From Spirochaetaceae bacterium (GTDB lineage: Bacteria > Spirochaetota > Spirochaetia > Treponematales > Breznakiellaceae), in the NCBI GenBank assembly GCA_031290405.1, contig JAITNO010000011.1:1-7660 (forward strand): a DNA stretch of 7,660 bases, in the 5' to 3' direction. How positions within the stretch are numbered: position 1 is the first letter of the stretch; each line of letters starts with the position of its first letter. Both the position numbers and the translations under genes were made by a program. The notes beneath the pieces are model-generated. The model searched no databases and had not been told where the DNA came from. It was given only the letters and a program-made list of their open reading frames with translations. Shown piece by piece: positions 1 to 4,596 of this stretch.

Positions 1-102
1 CTCTGCATGAGCGGCGCCATCGTCGACGACGTGCCGACCGACGAATACGACCGCCGCGTCGACGCGATCTGCACCAAAGACGAGTTCATCACGATAGAAT
101 AA
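1..102 (+). CDS. C-terminal end of an unidentified protein (5' truncated)
   Basis: A reading frame is open from the first base of the window and ends at TAA (100-102), giving 33 residues that begin LCMSGAIVDD and end CTKDEFITIE. The peptide is acidic and mixed in composition, with no low-complexity character. Codon choice (GAC, GTC, ATC, GCC) looks like ordinary coding sequence and is less G-heavy than the lipoprotein genes downstream. GC-rich inverted repeats start about 10 bp after the stop, as expected at the end of a transcription unit. I do not recognise the family from this tail and assign no function. The start lies outside the window. Confidence 0.7.
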   Translation, partial: LCMSGAIVDDVPTDEYDRRVDAICTKDEFITIE

Positions 103-111
103 AGGGGGAAA

Positions 112-150
112 GGGGGGCGTCCCCCCCTACGCGCGGCAAGATTGCCGCGC
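112..150. terminator. GC-rich hairpins after the upstream gene
   Basis: Two inverted repeats follow the stop codon. One is a run of six G (112-117) facing a C run (121-126) across a 3-nt loop. The other is a perfect 9-bp palindromic pair, GCGCGGCAA (131-139) and TTGCCGCGC (142-150), separated by 2 nt; in practice it would be an 8-bp stem with a small loop. No T-run follows, so these are not classical intrinsic terminators. They may halt or stabilise the 3' end of the upstream transcript. Confidence 0.4.
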
Positions 151-160
151 TACCCCCTGT

Positions 161-211
161 GCGGGGGGGCTCCGCCCCCCCCCGCAACGCCCCCCCGCCC
201 CAGGCCCCCCC
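161..211 (-). other. Inverted repeat and G-quadruplex-capable tract
   Basis: GCGGGGGGG (161-169) pairs perfectly with CCCCCCCGC (177-185). The C runs at 175-183 (9), 190-196 (7), 198-201 (4) and 205-211 (7) read on the minus strand as four G runs of at least four, with gaps of 6, 1 and 3 nt. This meets the usual intramolecular G-quadruplex pattern. The tract abuts the A-tract and promoter of the first duplicated module. Long G/C homopolymers are also prone to slippage. No regulatory role is shown by the sequence alone. Confidence 0.5.
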
Positions 212-224
212 GTAAAAAAAAAGC

Positions 225-253
225 TTGACACGCCCGAAAATCTATGAGAGAAT
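225..253 (+). promoter_or_regulatory. Rightward sigma-70-type promoter, copy 1
   Basis: A consensus -35 TTGACA (225-230), a 17-bp spacer and a -10 GAGAAT (248-253, 4 of 6 matches). A run of nine A (214-222) lies just upstream, where an UP element would sit. The predicted start is near 260, coinciding with ATGATG at 260-265, so any translation of that reading frame would be leaderless. The hexamers, spacing and A-tract are conserved in copy 2. Confidence 0.65.
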
Positions 254-330
254 GGAAGCATGATGAGCATAAATCGTAAGACCCTAGCTATTGACTCTTC
301 GCGCGCGCGCGCGAGGGGGACGATGCGCCG

Positions 331-362
331 AACGTGCGAACGTGCGAACGTGCGAACGTGCG
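331..362. repeat. 8-bp microsatellite AACGTGCG x4
   Basis: Four perfect tandem copies of AACGTGCG, followed by AACGCG, immediately downstream of the predicted leftward transcription start. The unit length is not a multiple of three, so changes in copy number would shift any frame and alter leader length. A (CG)7 tract lies at 300-313, 17 bp upstream. Confidence 0.9.
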
Positions 363-368
363 AACGCG

Positions 369-396
369 ATTATATTGGGCTAAATTTTCTTGTCAA
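369..396 (-). promoter_or_regulatory. Leftward consensus promoter, copy 1
   Basis: Read on the minus strand, this is TTGACA (396-391), 16 bp, then TATAAT (374-369). Both hexamers are perfect consensus. Predicted transcription starts near 362 and runs leftward directly through the 8-bp microsatellite, towards the rightward promoter at 225-253. The two promoters therefore converge, with starts about 100 bp apart. No well-supported gene lies downstream in this copy, so the product may be an antisense RNA. Confidence 0.7.
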
Positions 397-413
397 GTCC
401 CCTGCGGTGGGGC

Positions 414-435
414 GCTGCCGGATGGCGGCTTTTTT
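414..435 (+). terminator. Intrinsic terminator, copy 1
   Basis: GCTGCC (414-419), loop GGAT, GGCGGC (424-429) forms a 6-bp stem with one T-G wobble. Six T (430-435) follow at once, then CGGC and a second run of six T (440-445). This is a classical rho-independent terminator reading rightward. It would end a transcript from the promoter at 225-253 after about 175 nt. Confidence 0.75.
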
Positions 436-477
436 CGGCTTTTTTCACTCTTTTCTTCTGAATTTTCTCAATCTTTT

Positions 478-606
478 CTATACTATGGGCTCAAGTCTCG
501 TGTTGCGGGTGTCTTTTGCTCGGGTGTTGTTGGCGACGAGCGTGAGGCCGCAGGCTTGGCAAAAGGCGGCGATGAGGATGTCCATGTCGTCAGGGGGAGG
601 GGGCCC
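478..606 (-). pseudogene. 3' remnant of a vapC-like PIN-domain toxin gene
   Basis: VapC toxins are PIN-domain ribonucleases, usually about 130 residues. Only the C-terminal end is visible here. On the minus strand from 585 the frame reads MDILIAA, then GLTLVANNTR, ending RLEPIV with TAG at 480-478. The MDxLIAA...LVTNNTRxF pattern is the characteristic end of VapC proteins. The Asp of MD is one of the conserved PIN acidic residues. A few residues upstream (GPPPPDD, to about 606) still fit the family, after which the frame enters the A-tract and promoter of copy 2. There is no catalytic N-terminus and no vapB. The product cannot be active, and transcription could only come from the leftward promoter at 775-802. 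Confidence 0.6.
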
Positions 607-628
607 AGGCCTGCTTGTAAAAAAAAGC

Positions 629-657
629 TTGACACGCCCGAAAATCTATGAGAGAAT
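629..657 (+). promoter_or_regulatory. Rightward sigma-70-type promoter, copy 2
   Basis: Same architecture as in copy 1: A8 tract (619-626), TTGACA (629-634), 17-bp spacer, GAGAAT (652-657), predicted start near 664. Retention of this arrangement next to a microsatellite that has changed supports function, although the duplication could simply be recent. Confidence 0.65.
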
Positions 658-736
658 GGAAGCATGATGAGCATAAACCGTATGACCTTAACTATTGACT
701 CTCGCGCGCGCGCGCGAGGGAATGATGCGCCGAACG

Positions 737-768
737 AACGTACGAACGTACGAACGTACGAACGTACG
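737..768. repeat. 8-bp microsatellite AACGTACG x4
   Basis: Four perfect copies of AACGTACG, preceded by a half unit AACG (733-736) and followed by AACGCG. It occupies the same position as the AACGTGCG array of copy 1 but differs by one base in every unit. The array therefore appears to have been homogenised or regenerated within the copy. A (CG)7 tract lies at 703-716. Confidence 0.9.
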
Positions 769-774
769 AACGCG

Positions 775-802
775 ATTATACTGGGCTAAATTTTCTTGTC
801 AA
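775..802 (-). promoter_or_regulatory. Leftward consensus promoter, copy 2
   Basis: Minus-strand TTGACA (802-797), 16-bp spacer and TATAAT (780-775), identical in hexamers and spacing to copy 1. Transcription from here would cross the microsatellite, oppose the rightward transcript, and then enter the vapC-like remnant (606 down to 478) in the sense direction. This may once have been the promoter of a vapBC-type operon, but no antitoxin reading frame is visible between them. Confidence 0.7.
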
Positions 803-819
803 GTCCCCTGCGGTGGGGC

Positions 820-841
820 GCTGCCGGATGGCGGCTTTTTT
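820..841 (+). terminator. Intrinsic terminator, copy 2
   Basis: The same stem-loop as in copy 1: GCTGCC (820-825), GGAT, GGCGGC (830-835), T6 (836-841), and a second CGGC-T6. Conserved position relative to the rightward promoter gives a predicted RNA of about 178 nt. Confidence 0.75.
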
Positions 842-883
842 CGGCTTTTTTCGCATCTTTCTTTTGAATTTTCTCAATTTTCT

Positions 884-940
884 TCATATTGCGGGCTCAA
901 GTCTCGTGTTGCGGGTGTCTTTTGCTCGGGCGGGGTTGGT
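884..940 (-). pseudogene. Second, shorter vapC 3' remnant
   Basis: The minus strand of copy 2 retains the last codons of the same gene (RAKDTRNTRLEPAI, stop TGA at 886-884), almost identical to the end of the copy 1 remnant. Upstream of about 940 the PIN-like sequence is replaced by the 21-bp repeat region. The frame stays open for a long way on the minus strand, but what follows is antisense to repeats and to the lipoprotein gene and is not PIN-like. Confidence 0.5.
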
Positions 941-943
941 CTG

Positions 944-990
944 TTTGCGTATGCGAACGGCGTGTTCGCGTATGCGAACGGCGCGTTTGC
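944..990. repeat. Two 21-bp repeats with hairpin cores
   Basis: Two units (944-964 and 965-985) and the first 5 bases of a third. Each has the form TTYGC, GTAT, GCGAA, then ACGGCGYG minus one base: a 5-bp stem with a 4-nt loop. The stem is perfect in the second unit and has one T-G wobble in the first. Period and loop size match the larger array at 1019-1187, although the sequence differs. Confidence 0.7.
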
Positions 991-1018
991 GGGGTGGCCT
1001 CGTCTTCAAGCTTTCTCT

Positions 1019-1187
1019 GCTCGGACGTTCGTCCGAGCGGCGCGGACGTTCGTCCGAGCGGCTCGTACTCTTGTCCGAGCGGCTCGTACTCCTGTCCGAG
1101 CGGCTCGTACTCCTGTCCGAGCGGCGCGGACTCCTGTCCGAGCGGCGCGGACTCCTGTCCGAGCGGCCCGGACTCCTGTCCGGGTGG
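1019..1187. repeat. Array of eight hairpins at 21-bp period
   Basis: Seven full 21-bp units starting TCCGAGCGGC lie at 1032-1178, with partial units at each end. The array forms eight consecutive hairpins with 4-nt loops (GTTC, TCTT or TCCT), starting at 1019, 1040, 1061, 1082, 1103, 1124, 1145 and 1166. The first has a perfect 8-bp stem, GCTCGGAC with GTCCGAGC. The last has CCCGGAC with GTCCGGG, where both arms changed together. Middle units keep the right arm and carry one mismatch in the left arm. A period of 21 bp puts hairpins on the same DNA face and leaves all frames open, which explains several long spurious reading frames. Candidate roles are a protein-binding array, a structured transcript or neutral slippage. 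Confidence 0.9.
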
Positions 1188-1236
1188 GGGGCTTTCAATG
1201 GGCATCCGCTCAGGCTGGTCGCCGGAGAGCGCACAT

Positions 1237-1403
1237 ATGCAACACATGGCGGCGCGCGCGCCGCGAAGAAATGGTTTATGGGATGCGTTCCGAGGCCGGA
1301 CGCGGAGTTCGCGTTCCGGTTTGACGACGTGGTGCGGCAGGTGGGGCTCCGCACGTGGGGGGCTGGCGCCGCGCGGTCGCGGGCCATCCTCTTTTTTATG
1401 TGA
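1237..1403 (+). pseudogene. Possible frameshifted remnant of a small gene
   Basis: GGAGAG (1224-1229) precedes ATG at 1237, which opens MQHMAARAPRR in one frame. After the GC-alternating run at about 1249-1263, the protein-like sequence continues in another frame as KKWFMGCVPRPDAEFAFRF, then DDVVRQVG, ending at TGA 1401-1403. The PxPDAEF...F...V..V pattern resembles the N-terminus of short hypothetical proteins I associate with treponemes, from memory only. A one- or two-base indel in the GC run would join the frames. A start at 1278 would also give 41 residues, but without a convincing ribosome site. A weak hairpin (1369-1382) and T6 (1392-1397) lie near its end. No other gene is visible between 1188 and 1432. 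Confidence 0.3.
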
Positions 1404-1423
1404 CTGTTGTTTGATTGTTTTAT

Positions 1424-1430
1424 AGAGGAG
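1424..1430 (+). promoter_or_regulatory. Ribosome binding site deciding the start of the first lipoprotein gene
   Basis: AGAGGAG lies 2 nt before an ATG at 1433 and 8 nt before a second in-frame ATG at 1439. The 8-nt spacing is near the optimum, so 1439 is chosen. It gives MRYAMLVLAAA with an arginine immediately before the hydrophobic signal core. Confidence 0.75.
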
Positions 1431-1438
1431 AAATGGCT

Positions 1439-4180
1439 ATGCGTTATGCGATGTTGGTTTTGGCGGCGGCGGGTTTGGCGTGCGGCTCTTGCAATGTGTT
1501 TGAGTTTGTCGATGGCTCGGTGGCGGGCGCGGGGCTTCCTGCGGTTCCTTTGTCGGACGGTGGGGCCTTTGAAGGGGGAACTTCGGAGGCGGATGCGGAC
1601 GGTGGGGCGAGCTTGAGCATGACGTACCTGTGGGGGGACGGCTCTGCGGAGGCGGCGCGCTCGGTGTCGGGGGCGGACGGGGCTCAGATTCAAGACGGGG
1701 TGGGGACGCTTCGCAATTATTTCCAGATGATTCTGGTGGACGAGGCTGCGCCCGACCAAATCTGGGACTTTGACGAGGAGCGGAGTTCGGAGGAGGATCC
1801 GCGGCCTGAGTTGCGGGTGGGTTTTTTGACGGGGCGGACGTATTTCATTCTGATTTTGATGGGGCACAGGGCGGAGGCTGCGACGCCGACGCTGCTGGCT
1901 TCGGGGTTTCTTAAGCAGACGCTTGAGGCGGGGGAGAACAAGCTTGTGGTGCCGCTTACGCCTGTTGTGGTTGGGGCGGAGTTTGTGCGCGAGGGGGCTG
2001 CGGCGGAGGTGCGTCGGCCTGGGCGTCTGGCGCGGACGGTGGGACTGGACGCGCGGACGGAGTGGGTGTTGACGTATGCGCTGGGGTCTCAGGCGGCTCA
2101 GGCGGCTGGGAGAACGGGCGATGCGCTGCGGGAGGCGACGGGGGACGGCGTGGCGCCGCTTCGCTCTGCGGACAAGGCGGCCTACCACGGGATTGACGAC
2201 TGGGCGCCGGCGGACGGGCTGCGGCTGGTGGACAATTACGCGGTGTATTCGGCGTCGCCGGGGGTTTTGCTGCGGGATCTGTACGAAAAGGGCGGCGGGC
2301 ACGGCACGAACGGCGTGGCGAGGTATGCGCTTGTCGCCGGCGCGCCTGGCGCGGCGGCGGGGAGCGTCTTCTTCAACATGGTCTACGCGCCTTTTGGCTT
2401 CGGCGCGCTGGAGAACTGGAAGGATCGGGGCAAGTTCAGCTCGCCCGTTGTTGCGAACGACGCGGCGAGGCTTCCGCGCTGGATTATCCGCAACGGGCTT
2501 TCCGACGCGGCGGCGAATGCGGGGACGGACTTTGCGCTCTACGACGGGACGGACTCTTACAATGGCAACGGGGCGCTGTCCGTGGGCGTGGCGGATCCGG
2601 ATTCCTGGCGGCCGGGGATCTTCGAGGACAACAATCCCTGGCCGATTGACGGGACGGGCATGACCGGCTCCGCAGGCGATCTGAGGCGGGCTCTGGTCTT
2701 CCTCAACGGCGTGGCGGGGAGGGCTCGCTACGGGGCCTACGCCATTCGCTTGACGGTGAATGAGGCGGCTGCGGGCGACGTCGCGCTGAACGGCAGCGGC
2801 GTCTACGGGGCTCTTAAGGATGTGGCGATAACTGCGGCGGCGCCTGGCGGCGAGGCTCTGGGGGGCTTGGGGCAGGTCTCCGTCCGCGACGGCAACAGTT
2901 TTGCCGACGCCGGAGCGAAGGACCGGTTCACCGTTGCCTTCAACAAAAACGGCGGCGGCACGGAGGCTGTGCCGCAATTCATTGAGGTGGAGGCTCTGGC
3001 GATGAGGACGGTTTCGACGCCGCCTGCGACGGTGGGTGTTTTGCCTGCGCCGCCTGAGAAGGCGGCTGTGGGCGGCAAGGTGTACTCGTTTGCCGGCTGG
3101 AACGCGCAAATCGGCGGCGGGGCGGCGACGGCTTTCAGCAAGGACACTCCCGTCGTCGAGGACATCGAGGTGTTCGCCCAATGGCTGGAGGGCAACCCGG
3201 GCGACGTGCCGGTGATTTTCGACCCTCAAGGCGGGGCGGTCAGTCCCATTGTGCTGATGGTCCTGCCGGGGGGGATGGTCGATGAGAGCGCGACGCCTGT
3301 GCCTGCGGAGCGGCCGGGCTGGACTTTCGAGGGCTGGTGGACTGCGGCAAGCGGCGGGAGCCTTGCGGACTGGGGCGCGCCCGTCGTGAGCATGAAGACG
3401 GTCTACGCGCACTGGTCGCCTGGTGTCTATGCGGCGACGAACGGGACGCCGTCGGGGACGGAGGGAAGGATTGTTTCGATAAGCGGGACGGGGCGGCATC
3501 TGGAGTCGATGACGGTGGCGACGGAGCCGGCGGAGGGCTTCAGGCTGGCGTCGATTGCGGCGTCTCCGGCGCTCTTAAGCGTTCCGACCTACAACGCCGA
3601 CGGGAGGACGGCTTACTTTGCGATGCCGCCGGCGGATGTGACGGTAACGGCGGCGTTCGCGTCCATGCGCTTCACGCTGAGCTTTGACTCAGGCGGCGGC
3701 GGCGCGATTTTCCCCCAAACGGTGAACTCGGGGGCCTACGTGTCCGAGCCCGCCAAGCCGTCGAGGTCGGGCTACGCCTTTGCCGGCTGGTACAGCGCCT
3801 CAGAGGGCGGCGCGCCGATCGAATGGCCGCTTGCCGTAACGGCGGACAGGACCGTCTGCGCCCGCTGGGGCGCAATCACGGTGAGCGGCGTGACGGTTGC
3901 TCCTGCAAATCCGAACGCGACAAGGGGCGCGAGCCTGCAGTTCACCGCTGTGGTGGAGGGGGCCAACGGCCCCTCCCAGGGGGTGATCTGGACGCTCGCC
4001 GGAGCCTCATCGGGGGCGACGGTCATCAGCTCCGGCGGGCTCCTCACGGTGGGGATGGACGAGCCGGCGGAGGATCTGACTGTTCGGGCAACCTCGACGG
4101 CGGACGGCGGCGCGTTCGGCACGACAAGCGTCAGTCTTGACGGCGGCGCGGCGGGTCTTTCGCCTGGAACGCCGTGGTGA
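1439..4180 (+). CDS. Surface lipoprotein with InlB-type B-repeats and a Big2-like domain
   Basis: A 913-residue secreted protein, probably a lipid-anchored surface adhesin or contact protein. Residues 1-18 form a short lipoprotein signal (hydrophobic core AMLVLAAAGLA, then CGSC). C18 in a GSC context matches the paralogue downstream; C15 is an alternative. The lipobox is relaxed, as in spirochaetes. Residues 91-186 and 309-365 align with the next lipoprotein (motifs PTLL.S, FFNM.Y.PF, RNG..DAA...TDF). Three Listeria-Bacteroides (Flg_new/InlB B) repeats follow at about 497-582, 590-659 and 745-810, each running from xFxxxGG through GWxxx to an aromatic or Ala-Xaa-Trp end. Between the second and third, at 663-741, is a divergent repeat ending AMPPADVTVTAAFA. 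Residues 811-900 (VSGVTVAPANPNATRG..., ending in a TSTADGG strand) resemble a Big2 Ig-like fold. The family is clear from repeats; ligand and exact role are unknown. Start alternatives are ATG 1433 and TTG 1415. Confidence 0.85.
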   Translation: MRYAMLVLAAAGLACGSCNVFEFVDGSVAGAGLPAVPLSDGGAFEGGTSEADADGGASLSMTYLWGDGSAEAARSVSGADGAQIQDGVGTLRNYFQMILVDEAAPDQIWDFDEERSSEEDPRPELRVGFLTGRTYFILILMGHRAEAATPTLLASGFLKQTLEAGENKLVVPLTPVVVGAEFVREGAAAEVRRPGRLARTVGLDARTEWVLTYALGSQAAQAAGRTGDALREATGDGVAPLRSADKAAYHGIDDWAPADGLRLVDNYAVYSASPGVLLRDLYEKGGGHGTNGVARYALVAGAPGAAAGSVFFNMVYAPFGFGALENWKDRGKFSSPVVANDAARLPRWIIRNGLSDAAANAGTDFALYDGTDSYNGNGALSVGVADPDSWRPGIFEDNNPWPIDGTGMTGSAGDLRRALVFLNGVAGRARYGAYAIRLTVNEAAAGDVALNGSGVYGALKDVAITAAAPGGEALGGLGQVSVRDGNSFADAGAKDRFTVAFNKNGGGTEAVPQFIEVEALAMRTVSTPPATVGVLPAPPEKAAVGGKVYSFAGWNAQIGGGAATAFSKDTPVVEDIEVFAQWLEGNPGDVPVIFDPQGGAVSPIVLMVLPGGMVDESATPVPAERPGWTFEGWWTAASGGSLADWGAPVVSMKTVYAHWSPGVYAATNGTPSGTEGRIVSISGTGRHLESMTVATEPAEGFRLASIAASPALLSVPTYNADGRTAYFAMPPADVTVTAAFASMRFTLSFDSGGGGAIFPQTVNSGAYVSEPAKPSRSGYAFAGWYSASEGGAPIEWPLAVTADRTVCARWGAITVSGVTVAPANPNATRGASLQFTAVVEGANGPSQGVIWTLAGASSGATVISSGGLLTVGMDEPAEDLTVRATSTADGGAFGTTSVSLDGGAAGLSPGTPW

Positions 4181-4220
4181 GTGAGCAGGAAGCGATGGAA
4201 GAGTGAAGAGGGCTTCGACG

Positions 4221-4251
4221 CCAGCCGTCGGCGCCGGACGCCGGCGGCTGG
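4221..4251. terminator. Strong hairpin between convergent genes
   Basis: CCAGCCGTCGGCG (4221-4233) pairs with CGCCGGCGGCTGG (4239-4251) over 13 bp with a single wobble and a 5-nt loop. It lies 40 bp after the stop of the first lipoprotein gene and 9 bp beyond the stop of the minus-strand gene. It can serve both directions. There is no long T-run on either side, so termination may need another factor. Confidence 0.6.
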
Positions 4252-4260
4252 TTGGAGGGT

Positions 4261-4533
4261 TTATGAGAGGCTGGCTTCGTGGCTTAGGTCTAGGATGGCT
4301 TTGACGTGGGCCTCGTTGGGGGTGCCTTTGGCGAGTTCCTTTATGGCGGCTTCTATGTGGGGAAGGTGGTTGCTTTTGACGCTCTTTACGTCTGCTTTAA
4401 GCTCGGCTATGTCCGTCTTAAACCGATTTTCGAGCTTGCTTAGGCGAAACAGCACCCAAGCGAAACCGACGACGGTAATCGCCGGGGTTCCCAGTTCTTT
4501 TAACAGTGCGACAATGGCGGATGCGGTATCCAT
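4261..4533 (-). CDS. Small single-pass membrane protein with coiled-coil tail
   Basis: A 90-residue protein on the strand opposite its neighbours. AGGAG (4545-4541) sits 7 nt before the ATG, the best ribosome site in the window, and a promoter lies just upstream. Residues 1-12 are mildly amphipathic. Residues 13-30 (ELGTPAITVVGFAWVLFRL) form a probable transmembrane segment. Residues 31-56 (LSKLENRFKTDIAELKADV, then KSVKSN) have a heptad-like, charged, coiled-coil character. The C-terminus (IEAAIKELAKG...VKAILDLSHEA) is helical and soluble. Size and layout recall small phage-derived or holin-accessory membrane proteins, but I recognise no motif and assign no function. The gene has its own promoter, ribosome site and 3' hairpin, so it is a complete unit placed antisense between two paralogous genes. 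The plus-strand frame opposite it has no ribosome site and looks like a shadow. Confidence 0.8.
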   Translation of the reverse strand: MDTASAIVALLKELGTPAITVVGFAWVLFRLSKLENRFKTDIAELKADVKSVKSNHLPHIEAAIKELAKGTPNEAHVKAILDLSHEASLS

Positions 4534-4540
4534 AATCAAG

Positions 4541-4545
4541 CTCCT
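4541..4545 (-). promoter_or_regulatory. Ribosome binding site of the small membrane protein gene
   Basis: Minus-strand AGGAG, 7 nt before the ATG at 4533. This fixes the 90-residue start; the frame extends further upstream to 4935, but only through sequence antisense to the second lipoprotein gene. Confidence 0.8.
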
Positions 4546-4567
4546 GACGGAATCTCGTCTGTTCAAG

Positions 4568-4596
4568 AGCGTAGATGTGGGGATGAAAAAAGTCAA
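4568..4596 (-). promoter_or_regulatory. Promoter of the small membrane protein gene
   Basis: Minus-strand TTGACT (4596-4591), 17 bp, then TACGCT (4573-4568; TA and final T conserved), about 35 bp upstream of the ATG. It lies in the 97-bp gap shared with the start of the second lipoprotein gene. No comparable plus-strand promoter is visible in this gap, so the second lipoprotein may be read through from the first or use a non-canonical promoter. Confidence 0.5.

Larger units (their letters stand above)
260..435 (+). ncRNA. Putative small RNA, copy 1 (promoter to terminator)
   Basis: The span between the predicted start of the rightward promoter and the T-run of the intrinsic terminator is a complete transcription unit of about 176 nt. 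The frame that opens with ATGATG at 260 begins MMSINRKTLAIDSSRARA. It does not keep its frame in copy 2, where one base is missing before the (CG)7 tract, so a peptide product is poorly supported and an RNA is more likely. The 5' 100 nt would be complementary to RNA from the leftward promoter at 369-396. Inferred from signals only. Confidence 0.35.
199..534. repeat. Duplicated intergenic module, copy 1
   Basis: This block of about 336 bp recurs at 604-940 with an offset of 404-405 bp. In plus-strand order it contains CCCAGGCC, an A-tract, a rightward promoter, a near-identical stretch around ATGATGAGCATAAA, a (CG)7 tract (300-313), an 8-bp microsatellite, a leftward consensus promoter, an intrinsic terminator with two T-runs, an A+T-richer stretch, and the last codons of a vapC-like gene on the minus strand. 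Promoters and terminator are almost unchanged between copies. Differences concentrate in the microsatellite, in single-base indels and in the stretch at 446-486. The homology ends inside the vapC remnant. No transposase or terminal inverted repeats are visible. Confidence 0.9.
664..841 (+). ncRNA. Putative small RNA, copy 2 (promoter to terminator)
   Basis: Equivalent unit in copy 2. An ATGATG at the predicted start opens a 41-codon frame (664-789) beginning MMSINRMTLTIDSRARARGN. Only the first dozen or so residues resemble those of copy 1, because an indel and the changed microsatellite alter the frame. The peptide is Arg/Thr-rich, not hydrophobic, and has no leader for a Shine-Dalgarno site. 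I favour an RNA product, with an overlapping antisense transcript from the leftward promoter at 775-802. Confidence 0.35.
604..940. repeat. Duplicated intergenic module, copy 2
   Basis: Second copy of the 199-534 module, with the same order of elements: A-tract (619-626), rightward promoter, (CG)7 (703-716), 8-bp microsatellite (737-768), leftward promoter, terminator (820-841) and vapC 3' codons on the minus strand. It differs from copy 1 by scattered substitutions, by one base fewer before the (CG)7 tract, and by having AACGTACG instead of AACGTGCG as microsatellite unit. On the right the homology stops within the vapC codons and gives way to 21-bp hairpin repeats. Confidence 0.9.

Noticed and set aside
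260..789. Duplicated short peptide genes starting MMSINR
   Set aside because: The frames diverge between copies after a one-base indel, and the predicted transcript starts at the ATG. Coding is not supported over an RNA product.
1019..1187. CRISPR array
   Set aside because: The 21-bp units are contiguous with no unique spacers, and no cas genes are nearby.
695..1425. Several overlapping plus- and minus-strand open frames with heptapeptide repeats
   Set aside because: A 21-bp period keeps all frames open, so each frame yields a 7-residue repeat. None has a convincing start, and the peptides conflict with one another. The minus-strand GQE(S/Y)xPL version is the least implausible, but it lacks a ribosome site.
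1415..1438. Upstream start codons (TTG 1415, ATG 1433) for the first lipoprotein
   Set aside because: TTG 1415 lies before the ribosome site, and ATG 1433 is only 2 nt from it. ATG 1439 has the best spacing and gives a cleaner signal peptide.
884..3499. Very long minus-strand open frame (871 codons)
   Set aside because: Arg/Pro-rich and antisense to the first lipoprotein gene and to the 21-bp array. No ribosome site or domain. Only its last codons match a vapC relic, which is annotated separately.
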